A stretch of DNA of 64,000 bases, from positions 1 through 64,000 of the forward strand of contig NZ_BCXD01000025.1 in NCBI RefSeq assembly GCF_001894925.1, written 5' to 3'. The DNA comes from Rhodococcus rhodnii NBRC 100604 (GTDB lineage Bacteria > Actinomycetota > Actinomycetes > Mycobacteriales > Mycobacteriaceae). A program made the position numbers and the translations under genes. This document shows positions 16,020 through 22,559 of this stretch, piece by piece (positions within the stretch are counted from its first letter, which is position 1; each line of letters begins with the position of its first letter). The notes beneath the pieces were generated by a model that saw nothing but the letters and a program-made list of their open reading frames with translations, was not told the origin of the DNA and searched no databases.

Positions 16020-16193
16020 ATGCGAATGAGCATCGTCGGCGACAGCAGCCAGCGCATCAACCAACAGGAACTGATCGCCGAAGCCGACGCCATCGAGGCC
16101 GGCATCCAGCAGTACCTCGCCACACCCCGAACACGAGCCAGGAACAGGACCGACGACGGCGACGAGGTCTACCACGCACTGTTCGGGCACTGA
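16020..16193 (+). CDS. Small protein downstream of capsid gene, 57 aa
   Basis: A 57-residue frame whose ATG lies 4 bp after the capsid stop; a second ATG two codons later is also possible. It contains a helix (QQELIAEADAIEAGIQQYL) and a basic stretch, then an acidic end (DDGDEVYHALFGH). The position suggests a capsid-associated or head-completion role, which cannot be confirmed. It is the last plus-strand gene of element 1. Confidence 0.5.
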   Translation: MRMSIVGDSSQRINQQELIAEADAIEAGIQQYLATPRTRARNRTDDGDEVYHALFGH

Positions 16194-16204
16194 CACACAG
16201 CCTC

Positions 16205-16310
16205 GGCGTCAAACTCACCCCACTCGGACCCATGGACCGAGAGCTCACAACGGGAATGCATGGCAGGCGAGCCAGGCCCCCTTTTGTCAGACACAGACCC
16301 TGCCAGCGCC
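16205..16310 (+). ncRNA. Repeated structured motif, copy A
   Basis: Starts 11 bp after the stop of the 57-aa gene. The 5' block GGCGTCAA-N2-TCACCC is followed by hairpin 1 (CTCGG/CCGAG at 16223-16227 and 16237-16241), ACGGGAATG, and a long-range stem GGCAGG/CCTGCC (16262-16267 and 16299-16304). It ends with CCAGCGCC. Copies B and C share the frame with compensating stem changes. A strong hairpin follows 8 bp later. Confidence 0.55.
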
Positions 16311-16318
16311 GAACACAC

Positions 16319-16348
16319 GAGGGCCCCGGGACACCACCCGGGGCCCTC
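16319..16348 (+). terminator. Terminator-like hairpin after motif copy A
   Basis: A perfect 12-bp stem, GAGGGCCCCGGG with CCCGGGGCCCTC, around a 6-nt loop. No U-run follows, as is common in actinobacteria. It ends the capsid operon. Motif copies B and C are also followed within 20 bp by a hairpin. Confidence 0.75.
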
Positions 16349-16502
16349 ACCCACGCCCCCCAGAAAATCCAGGCACCCCCACCATCGAGACTCCGCAGCG
16401 GTAGTCCCGCTTTTTTACAGGGCCGGATTCAGTTCGCCGTTCCGCCGGCCCCGGCACAGGCTCGCGGCCGTGTGGAATTCGGCTCGGGGAGGGAAGAGGG
16501 GA
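16349..16502. other. Non-coding gap between convergent genes
   Basis: This GC-rich stretch lies between the capsid-operon terminator and the stop of the minus-strand membrane protein. No convincing reading frame with a ribosome-binding site was seen. A CGCAGCGGTAGTCCC stretch at 16395-16409 recurs in inverted form at 16500-16514, suggesting a long inverted repeat around the gap. Confidence 0.4.
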
Positions 16503-17147
16503 CTACCGCTGCGGGGTCTCCGACGGGTATTCCGGATTCGTAGGCCGACTACTGTCGTAGGACGGTCCTTGCCAGTCTTCCAGCGAGCCTTCCCGGACTC
16601 GGATCCAGCGGCCTCTCCGCCGCTTCTTGCCGCCGCCCAGGAGCCGGAGCCAGCGTTGCCCTTCCAGCCATCCCCAGAACCAGCCGGGCCGTCGCCATCG
16701 CCAATGTTCGATGATGCCGTTGCCCAGGTTTGCGCGAACTGCCTCGGTTCGGAGCCCCCGCCAGTATGTAGTGCTGTGGGTTACCCCGAACCATGCCCGG
16801 TGTTCTTCAGCGAGTGTGAGATGTAGTTCGACTGAAAGCGGGTCTGAAGTGCAACTGAGCTCCCGGACGCTCGAAACCTGGCCCTTCCACCGATCGGGCT
16901 CGACTCCCCACACCGTCGGGCGAACGTCCCGCCACACTCCGGGGCCGGTCGGGACCAATCGAGGCTTGTGTAGCCTCCGGAGCTTCCCATCCCCCTCGTC
17001 GACAGCTATCCCAGGTGTGTCGAGGTAGATCGTCAGCCCCACAGTCTCTCGGGCGTACTTCTCGGCGCGACGTTGCCACTCCATGTAGAGCAGCGTCACG
17101 ATCGCAATGATCCCGGCACCGCCGCCGACCAGATTGAAGAAGGCCAT
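16503..17147 (-). CDS. Membrane-anchored hypothetical protein at the cargo end of element 1
   Basis: A 214-residue protein with one N-terminal membrane span (FFNLVGGGAGIIAIVTLLYMEW) and a cytoplasmic or external domain. That domain includes a beta-rich part (about 30-120) and a Trp/Arg-rich part (WRWRRPGWFWGWLEGQRWLRLL), with a Pro/Ser-rich tail. The ATG at 17147 places the span at the N-terminus. It is transcribed against the rest of the element and lies next to the right att site, where satellites often carry host-benefit cargo such as anti-phage genes. No family is recognised. Confidence 0.55.
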   Translation of the reverse strand: MAFFNLVGGGAGIIAIVTLLYMEWQRRAEKYARETVGLTIYLDTPGIAVDEGDGKLRRLHKPRLVPTGPGVWRDVRPTVWGVEPDRWKGQVSSVRELSCTSDPLSVELHLTLAEEHRAWFGVTHSTTYWRGLRTEAVRANLGNGIIEHWRWRRPGWFWGWLEGQRWLRLLGGGKKRRRGRWIRVREGSLEDWQGPSYDSSRPTNPEYPSETPQR

Positions 17148-17184
17148 AGCGGATCCTAGATCCAGGACTGCGGCAATCGCGCCG

Positions 17185-17206
17185 TGGCCACACTTTGGCC
17201 ACACTT
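17185..17206. repeat. Paired 11-bp arm-type repeats, right end of element 1
   Basis: Two exact tandem copies of TGGCCACACTT, matching the left-end pair at 7971-7992. They lie about 90 bp before att copy 2. The downstream TTGCCCGCAATTCTGGGT stretch is partly kept at the right end of element 2 as well. Confidence 0.65.
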
Positions 17207-17296
17207 GCCCGCAATTCTGGGTTATCCAGGGTGATCGAGCACGACCTGAAATAGCAGGTCAGGACGGTTTTCGGCTCCTGGCCTCGGAGTTCGGAA

Positions 17297-17320
17297 GGGT
17301 TCAAATCCCTCCGCTTCCGC
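17297..17320 (+). repeat. att core, copy 2 (junction of elements 1 and 2)
   Basis: A 24-bp copy of the tRNA-Ser 3' end, identical to copy 1, but with no tRNA 5' half in front. It is the right end of element 1 and the left end of element 2, the layout expected after two integrations into the same site. Confidence 0.92.
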
Positions 17321-17392
17321 GGAGTGGCAAAGGCCTTGATCTGGTGTCAATCGCCAGTTCGGGGCCTTTTCTGTTGCTTGGGGTTTGTGTGG

Positions 17393-18405
17393 TCAGTCGG
17401 CCCGTGCCCACGTTTTGCCCACACTTGCCGCCGATCGTGCCTGATCGATCGCGCTGCCCACGGCCTCGAGGTCGTCGTCGAACAGGTCCGTACGTGTCGA
17501 GCGTCATCGCCGCGGACGCGTGCCCGAGCATCCGCTGGAGCGCCTTCACATTGACGCCGGCCCACACAGCCAGCGACGCCGCGGTGTGCCGGAGGTCGTG
17601 TGGAGTAACCCGGGGGACGCCCGACTTCTCCACGGCCTTCGTGAACCATCCGGTGAAGCTCACAGAGCGGCGCTGGTACTCACCGTCTCGGCCGGGGAAC
17701 ACGAGATCCTCGCGTCCCTTGCCCCCCGCATTCGCGCGCGAGCTCGGTGACCAGGAACTCGGGGACCGGCACCCACCGCGTCGTGTGACTCTTCGGCGTG
17801 CCGACGTGCATCTCCATGTTCACCTGAACCGCGTTGTCGACGACGTGTAGGCGCTTCCGTAGGAGGTCGAGGTGCTTGACCCGTAGGCCGACCGCCTCGC
17901 CCCATCGCAGGCCCGTGTAGGCGAGCAGGAGGACGAGTGTGCGTCGGTCGCCGGCCTTGCTCGCGAGCGCCTCGACTTGCTGGTGGTCGAGGTACACGCG
18001 CGCCTTCGGCTGCTTACGGGGAAGGTTTTCGACGCCGCGGGCCGGATTCTTCGCCAGGCGGCCGGACTTCACCGCGGTGTCGAGGATGCCGGCGAGGACG
18101 CCGTAGGCGCGGATGACGACGGACGGGCCGCGGCCCTTCACCTTCTCGCCGTCGACGGTCTTCGTGCGGCCGAGATCGGCGATCCAGTGTTCGACCGAGT
18201 CGAGGTCGACGTCGGCCAGGCGGACGCGGCCCCATCGCGGCTCGACGTGCACGCGCCACACCGTCTCGAGCGACCGGTACGCCGACGGTTTCAGGTCGGC
18301 CTCCTTGCGCTCGAGCCAGTCGGGCCCGACCTCGCCGATGGTGATGTAACCGAGTTTCGGCCGTTGGCTACTCGACCGCCAGAGCGTGACCGAGCAGTAC
18401 GCCAT
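17393..18405 (-). pseudogene. int: Integrase of element 2, frameshifted and 5'-truncated
   Basis: Closely similar to the element 1 integrase from GEVGPDWLERKEADLKPSAY onward, so it is a homologue and not an unrelated recombinase. Three lesions are visible. The first 60 or so residues (arm-binding domain) are replaced by unrelated sequence (MAYCSVTLWRSSS). A frameshift falls near 17700-17740 in a C-rich run within the GKGTRG/FPGRDG region. A second frameshift falls at about 17490, where two bases are missing after DTY, so the frame changes at the catalytic Tyr. The restored frame would end at 17393. Loss of the arm domain makes it non-functional. Confidence 0.88.
17405..17426. repeat. Paired arm-type repeats, left end of element 2
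   Basis: TGCCCACGTTT followed by TGCCCACACTT in the 3' end of the decayed integrase. The core differs from element 1 (GCCC instead of GGCC), and the right end of element 2 (22997-23018) has the same GCCC version. Confidence 0.6.
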
Positions 18406-18422
18406 GAGAAAGGTTGCCTGAC

Positions 18423-18593
18423 ATGGAAAGACGAAAGATCATCGACTACATCGCCGCGCTCGACGACGGCGAGTACCGCACCCTGCTGAGCGAGGCCCGC
18501 AACACCGCACCTCCGCCTCGGCCCCGGCCCGGCGTCGACCGGCTCGCGCAGGCATTCGACGACATCCGAACTGCAGAGCAGGGTCGCAAGTGA
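18423..18593 (+). CDS. Small satellite protein, 56 aa
   Basis: A 56-residue protein beginning MERRKIIDYIAALDDGEYRT with a short Pro/Arg-rich hinge and a C-terminal helix. The ATG follows GAGAAAGG at good spacing and is the first plus-strand start after the integrase. Its stop overlaps the next GTG. No function is known to me; the opening helix resembles small phage proteins encoded between capsid and terminase genes. Confidence 0.55.
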   Translation: MERRKIIDYIAALDDGEYRTLLSEARNTAPPPRPRPGVDRLAQAFDDIRTAEQGRK

Positions 18594-19327
18594 ACGCCGA
18601 ACGCATCGCGATCGACGGCAAGGGCTTCCAGCCGGTCGAGGCGACGCCCGCGCCGGCAACCCGAGACGAGGTTGCGGCCGACACCCCCGAGCAGGCATGG
18701 GCCCGGCACTACCTCCAGCACGTCGCCCCTGGCGTGCAGGCAGCGCTCGGCACGGCCACGCGCCAGGCCGAACGACAGTTCCGCGCAGCCCTCGCCGATC
18801 AGCCGTGGGTACAGGCCCTCGTAGACCTGGCTGCCGCCAAGCGCGGCCGCGACGTTGCGTCGGCGATGGTTGAGCGCGCGCACGCGGCGCTCGGGAGCGA
18901 ACCGCCGCCGCGGAACATGGCGGCACTCGATTCGATCGCGGGATGGCACGACGGGCAGATCTCGCCGGACTTCCTCGCCCGGCCGATAGCAGCGGTTGTC
19001 GACGATGCAGCGAGCGAGAGAATCGCGCGCGAGATCGACGAGAGCAACGCAGCTGCAGACACCGTGATCGCCGACAGCGAGAAGCTCGCAGAGCTGCGCG
19101 ACCAGAACGCGCAAGACGCTCAGCGCGCAGCGGACGATCCCGTCGCCAGGGTGAGGCTGGGAGGCGGGCGTATGGAGGTCGACACAGTCGACATCGACGG
19201 GACGAGCTACACCCGACACTTCAACCTCGACACCAACGAGTCGGTCATCATCGACGCCGACGGCAACGAGTACCGGCGCCCCCAGCAGTTCCGGGCGCCC
19301 GATTCCCCACCGGACTGGACGACGTAG
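18590..19327 (+). CDS. Hypothetical phage-like protein, 245 aa
   Basis: A 245-residue protein. The first 170 residues are Ala/Glu/Asp-rich and mostly helical, with likely coiled-coil stretches (AASERIAREIDESNAAADTV). The last 60 residues are beta-rich (MEVDTVDIDGTSYTRHFNLD). That layout would suit a scaffold-like or head-associated protein, but no family match can be claimed. The GTG start is coupled to the 56-aa gene. Motif copy B starts 9 bp after the stop. Confidence 0.5.
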   Translation: MNAERIAIDGKGFQPVEATPAPATRDEVAADTPEQAWARHYLQHVAPGVQAALGTATRQAERQFRAALADQPWVQALVDLAAAKRGRDVASAMVERAHAALGSEPPPRNMAALDSIAGWHDGQISPDFLARPIAAVVDDAASERIAREIDESNAAADTVIADSEKLAELRDQNAQDAQRAADDPVARVRLGGGRMEVDTVDIDGTSYTRHFNLDTNESVIIDADGNEYRRPQQFRAPDSPPDWTT

Positions 19328-19336
19328 CTCGGTATG

Positions 19337-19436
19337 GGCGTCAACGTCACCCCACCGCCAGGCAGCCGTCACGGTGCACGGGGAGCGATGGAGGGGGAGG
19401 CCACACTCGTTCGCAGCCGAAGACCCTTCCAGCGCC
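19337..19436 (+). ncRNA. Repeated structured motif, copy B
   Basis: Same frame as copy A: GGCGTCAA-N2-TCACCCC, hairpin 1 (CACCG/CGGTG at 19353-19357 and 19372-19376), ACGGGGAG, then long-range stem GGAGGG/CCCTTCC (19390-19395 and 19424-19430) ending CCAGCGCC. A strong hairpin follows 3 bp later. The small terminase gene starts 161 bp downstream. Confidence 0.55.
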
Positions 19437-19439
19437 CAC

Positions 19440-19472
19440 GGGACCGCCCACCGCAACCGGTGAGGCGGTCCC
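19440..19472 (+). terminator. Terminator-like hairpin after motif copy B
   Basis: GGGACCGCC-CACCG around a CAAC loop with CGGTG-A-GGCGGTCCC, a nearly perfect 14-bp stem. It lies between motif B and the small terminase gene, so it could attenuate or end transcription before that gene. Confidence 0.7.
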
Positions 19473-19597
19473 GCTCATCAGACCTGGCCAGGGGAGGGGC
19501 ACACCCCCTGCGAGGGTCGGCGGAAGCCACACGGCGAGGCGTCCGATCTCCCCCCGACGTCCTGAACAAATCGGCCCTACCGAAAGGAGTCCGGACC

Positions 19598-19921
19598 GTG
19601 GCCACCACGACCCGAATCTCGAAGCCCCCGATGCCGCTGAAGACCGGTGGCCGACGCCTCTGGCGATCCGTCCTCGCCAGATTCGCCCTGGCAGAACACG
19701 AGAAGGTCATGCTGCTCGAATGCTGCCGCACCATCGACACGATCGACGACCTCGTCGCGATCGCCGCGGCCGATGGCGTCGTGATCGAGTCCCCGCAGGG
19801 CCGCAAGGCGCACCCGGCGCTGACCGAAGCGCGCCAGCAGCGGCTCGTTCTCACCCGATTACTGCGCATGCTCGGCATCCCCGACGACGCCGACGAGCCC
19901 GCCGAGGGCGACGATGCGTAG
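19598..19921 (+). CDS. Phage terminase small subunit (P27-like)
   Basis: A 107-residue protein with the P27-type small-terminase pattern: GRRLWRSVLARFALAEHE, a helix ending CRTIDTIDDL, then QGRKAHPALTEARQQRLVLTRLL. Such subunits recognise the packaging start site on DNA. In phage satellites a private small terminase redirects the helper's packaging motor to the satellite genome. The GTG at 19598 follows GAAAGGAG at ideal spacing. No large terminase is in the window, so the motor would come from a helper. Confidence 0.8.
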   Translation: MATTTRISKPPMPLKTGGRRLWRSVLARFALAEHEKVMLLECCRTIDTIDDLVAIAAADGVVIESPQGRKAHPALTEARQQRLVLTRLLRMLGIPDDADEPAEGDDA

Positions 19922-20156
19922 GCGCCGGCCGGACACCGCGACGCCCTAGCAGGCCGTCCCGGCACGCCTACGGACGTTCGACGCCGCCGACTGGCCGGCC
20001 GACACCGCTGCCGACAGTTACGAGCTGTGGTCGTCCGCCCGTGAGGCCTGGGCCGACGAGCACGGCTGGTCAGGTGGGGCGCTCGAGCTGTTTCGGTCCG
20101 CCCTCGATGCGAAATGCACGCTGTACGGCCGCCGCGCGCCCCGGATACCGACCTGA
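19914..20156 (+). pseudogene. Short phage-like gene interrupted by an early amber codon
   Basis: Starts at an ATG overlapping the small-terminase stop. Codon 12 is TAG (19947-19949). The frame then stays open for 69 more codons with sensible composition (FDAADWPADTAADSYELW, then EAWADEHGW) to the TGA at 20154. No start codon follows the TAG closely. It looks like an 80-residue gene broken by a nonsense change. Amber suppression cannot be excluded but nothing supports it. Confidence 0.55.
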
Positions 20157-20185
20157 CCGGGCTTCAACCCCGACTAGGTCCGGTC

Positions 20186-20294
20186 GGCGTCAAGCTCACC
20201 CGCGCCACCGTTCGCGCATCTTCATGTGGCGACGGGGAGGTAGGGCCGGCGAAGTGGCACGGCCTTCCTCACCGACCAGGACCCGACCAGCGCC
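20186..20294 (+). ncRNA. Repeated structured motif, copy C
   Basis: GGCGTCAA-N2-TCACCC, hairpin 1 (CGCCAC/GTGGCG at 20203-20208 and 20226-20231), ACGGGGAGG, then long-range stem GGTAGGG/CCCGACC (20239-20245 and 20282-20288) ending CCAGCGCCGAACAC, the same end as copy A. The third pair of the long stem is U-A here, C-G in A and A-U in B. A hairpin and then the 82-aa gene follow. Confidence 0.55.
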
Positions 20295-20313
20295 GAACAC
20301 CAGAACGACCCCG

Positions 20314-20334
20314 CGCGCCCATTACCCGGGTGCG
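20314..20334 (+). terminator. Hairpin after motif copy C
   Basis: CGCGCCC with GGGTGCG (one G-U pair) around a 7-nt loop, 20 bp after motif C and 42 bp before the next start codon. It is weaker than the hairpins after copies A and B. Confidence 0.45.
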
Positions 20335-20376
20335 TTCCGGCGTTCATGTCAGGTTTGTCCAGTACGTTGTCCAGCC

Positions 20377-20625
20377 ATGAGCGAATACAACGGGCCGATC
20401 CCGATCACCACAACAGATGGCAAGTGGAAGGTCGGCGTCGGTCGATCGGAGGCGGGCGAGCAGAACGACGTCGAACTGTCTCTGTATCGAACCGATGAGG
20501 AGGGGCACATCGCGGAGCGCCTGGTCTTCGACCTCCTGCCGTCGGCTGCGCGGGAGGTGGGCCGCTGGCTCGGAGAGTCGGCTGACGTGCTGGACGCTGA
20601 GCATCCCAGCCATCCAAACCGATAG
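20377..20625 (+). CDS. Hypothetical protein, 82 aa
   Basis: An acidic 82-residue protein with alternating beta strands (GKWKVGVGRSEAGEQNDVELSL) and a final helix. No family is recognised. The ATG has no strong ribosome-binding site. Codon use from here to 22.9 kb is less GC-biased than in element 1, suggesting a separate origin for the right part of element 2. Confidence 0.5.
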   Translation: MSEYNGPIPITTTDGKWKVGVGRSEAGEQNDVELSLYRTDEEGHIAERLVFDLLPSAAREVGRWLGESADVLDAEHPSHPNR

Positions 20626-20703
20626 TTGGTTCTGCAAGGCATCCCGACTGGCGTTGCGCTGCCAAATCGGGCGTCGGATGCGCGATTCTTCGAAAGGACT
20701 GCC

Positions 20704-21174
20704 GTGTACTACCTGATCCGTCCCGACCTCAAGCTCGAGTGGTTCGACATCTCGAAACAGACCCTCGAATCGGTTCTCCGGAAGAACCCCGTCGATCTCG
20801 GTCAGCTGCAATGGGATCCGGCCGATCGGCCCTTTGACTTCGTGACGCTCCGTCTTGCCCTCCGCCAGGGCATTGCGTGCAGCAAAGGAATTGCTGTCGC
20901 AGGCACTGACCTAGTCCCTCTCGACCACCTCGCGCGACTGCTAGAAATCAAGTCGCTGTCAAGCGTCGAGTTGCCCGGCGAGGACCTTATGGAGGCCTTG
21001 ATGCCAGGCTGGAAGAAGGAGACGGCCCGGCTCAACGCGACGATCGATGAGAGCCGGCGACAGCTCATCGAGGAAGCCCAAGAGGAGCTGACCGCGGCCC
21101 TCGCGAAATCTGCATCTGAGGACCTTGTCGCCCACTGGTCATCGATCGGTGGGGTGCTGCCGAGCCCCGTCTAG
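20704..21174 (+). CDS. Hypothetical protein, 156 aa
   Basis: A 156-residue protein beginning VYYLIRPDLKLEWFDIS. The C-terminal 60 residues are a likely coiled coil (WKKETARLNATIDESRRQLI, then EEAQEELTAALAK). The GTG at 20704 follows GAAAGGA and is preferred over the longer open frame from 20626. No family is recognised. A strong terminator lies 24 bp after its stop. Confidence 0.5.
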   Translation: MYYLIRPDLKLEWFDISKQTLESVLRKNPVDLGQLQWDPADRPFDFVTLRLALRQGIACSKGIAVAGTDLVPLDHLARLLEIKSLSSVELPGEDLMEALMPGWKKETARLNATIDESRRQLIEEAQEELTAALAKSASEDLVAHWSSIGGVLPSPV

Positions 21175-21197
21175 AAGGCGTTGAACAACCATGCATT

Positions 21198-21228
21198 CGA
21201 CCCCCGAGCTCTCACCGCTCGGGGGTCG
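21198..21228 (+). terminator. Rho-independent-like terminator
   Basis: CGACCCCCGAGC pairs with GCTCGGGGGTCG, a perfect 12-bp stem with a 7-nt loop, followed by TTCTGT. It separates the phage-like genes of element 2 from the following membrane/GAF/Panacea block, which therefore likely has its own promoter. Confidence 0.8.
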
Positions 21229-21343
21229 TTCTGTGTGGTCCTGAGGACCACGCAGGTCATCGCAGCAGCCAACCCCGATCAGGCTCGGATGTCCGATGCC
21301 CGTGCGAAACTAGGTCGCCCAGAAGGCGGGAGGGGAGTGCCAA

Positions 21344-21619
21344 ATGCGCAGCCTGTTCGCATGGATCGCCGCGTTCCTCGTGCTCGCGTTCCTGCTGAGC
21401 TACTGGAAGTGGATCGTCGGCGCCGTGGTGCTCGGCATCGTCGTCTGGGGCGTGTACATGGCGACCACGGCGCTCGGTCACAAGAGGCGCGACCATCTCA
21501 ATGGCGTCCGGGCGCGCCAGTCAGCGCTCGCAGCCCGTGCACAGATCCAGCACGAGCAGTACCTCGCTGGCGACGAACGGGGCCTGTACGGCAACTACCG
21601 GCCGGCGTCGCTGGACTGA
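21344..21619 (+). CDS. Small membrane protein, 91 aa
   Basis: A 91-residue protein with two close membrane spans (FAWIAAFLVLAFLLSYW and WIVGAVVLGIVVWGVYM), then a basic, helical cytoplasmic tail. The ATG at 21344 follows GGGAGGGG at workable spacing. It lies 25 bp upstream of the membrane-GAF gene on the same strand, so it may belong to the same transcript. No family is recognised. Confidence 0.55.
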   Translation: MRSLFAWIAAFLVLAFLLSYWKWIVGAVVLGIVVWGVYMATTALGHKRRDHLNGVRARQSALAARAQIQHEQYLAGDERGLYGNYRPASLD

Positions 21620-21644
21620 AAGTGGTGCATGCCACAATTGTCCG

Positions 21645-22559
21645 GTGAAACGGGGCTGGGACAAATTCATCAGCAGTAAGCGGTGGGACGGGACTTGGAT
21701 CTTCGTCGTCACTAAGATCCTCGCTGCGGGGGCGGCAGTACCATTCGCTTTCGCCTGGAAGGACGGCGCCGAACACCGGGTGCAGCTCGTAGTTCTCGGT
21801 GCGGTCCTCTATGTCGTTTCCTTTGCCGTGGATGCGCTGGTCAAGAAGTCCGAGCGGAAGCGTGCGGGCGTCATGGAAGCTGAGGTTGCGAAGGCACGTT
21901 CAGAGGCGATGAGGACGATCTGCAACTCGTTTTCTGGAATTCCGCAGTACACAACGAGCTTTCTCGCGCAGGTCGGATCCGGTGATTCGGAGACCCGACC
22001 CCATCTCGACCGGTACTTCGCCAACGTGATGGATAGCCTTGCGAAGGCTACTGCGACGCTAGAGTCACGCGTTTGTCTATACCTTGTCGATGGGGCGGAG
22101 CGCCCGCAGCATGCCGAGGATTCTATGACGCTTCTCTTGTGCGGAAACGGGATCGGTCGAGCAGATCCGCCGCGATCGGTGTTCGACTCGACCACTGACT
22201 ACGGCAAGTTCGTGATCCAGCGGATGAACGAGAGGAAGGCGATTCGGGTTGAGGACACCGAAAAGCCCCCCGCTGAGCTGCGCGCCGTCCTCGACTGCAC
22301 GGACAAGTACTACAAGACCTTCGTCGCAGTCCCCGTTACTTACAACGATCATGAGTACGGCATGCTGATGATCGACTCGCCGCAGAAATCTGCGCTCACG
22401 AAGGACCACGAGGTGATCGCAAACTTGTACGGCCGGTTCCTTGGAAGCGGATTCCACCTAGTTCAGCAGAGCCCCGCGAGCCTTCCTCGGCTGTCTGTAC
22501 CCCGTGTTAGCGTCGACTCAGAGGTTAAGGGAGGTGGCGGAGATGGCATCGGTTCATGA
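21645..22559 (+). CDS. Membrane-anchored GAF-like sensor protein
   Basis: A 304-residue protein. Two N-terminal membrane spans lie at about 20-38 and 48-65. A linker helix follows (KKSERKRAGVMEAEVAKARS), then a domain from about 90 to 280 with GAF-like pattern: MDSLAKATATLESRVCLYLV, a variable loop, and KTFVAVPVTYNDHEYGMLMI. GAF domains bind small ligands such as nucleotides. No output domain is attached, so the partner is probably the next protein: its start overlaps this gene by 17 bp. The GTG at 21645 is chosen because it gives the short N-terminus before the first span. It may be a toxin, sensor or effector of a two-gene system. Confidence 0.65.
   Translation: MKRGWDKFISSKRWDGTWIFVVTKILAAGAAVPFAFAWKDGAEHRVQLVVLGAVLYVVSFAVDALVKKSERKRAGVMEAEVAKARSEAMRTICNSFSGIPQYTTSFLAQVGSGDSETRPHLDRYFANVMDSLAKATATLESRVCLYLVDGAERPQHAEDSMTLLLCGNGIGRADPPRSVFDSTTDYGKFVIQRMNERKAIRVEDTEKPPAELRAVLDCTDKYYKTFVAVPVTYNDHEYGMLMIDSPQKSALTKDHEVIANLYGRFLGSGFHLVQQSPASLPRLSVPRVSVDSEVKGGGGDGIGS

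Larger units (their letters stand above)
7876..17320 (+). mobile_element. Element 1: capsid-encoding phage-satellite-like integrated island
   Basis: About 9.4 kb bounded by perfect 24-bp att copies. From the left it carries an integrase and an HTH gene (minus strand). A long plus-strand operon then encodes an excisionase, small proteins, a helicase/primase-like P-loop protein, WhiB, HNH, an HTH protein and a major capsid protein. A minus-strand membrane protein gene lies at the right end. There is no portal, large terminase, protease, tail or lysis gene, so it cannot build a virion alone. Many plus-strand genes overlap by 1-4 bp, as in phages. I read it as a capsid-forming satellite; a heavily reduced prophage is the alternative. 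Confidence 0.78.
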
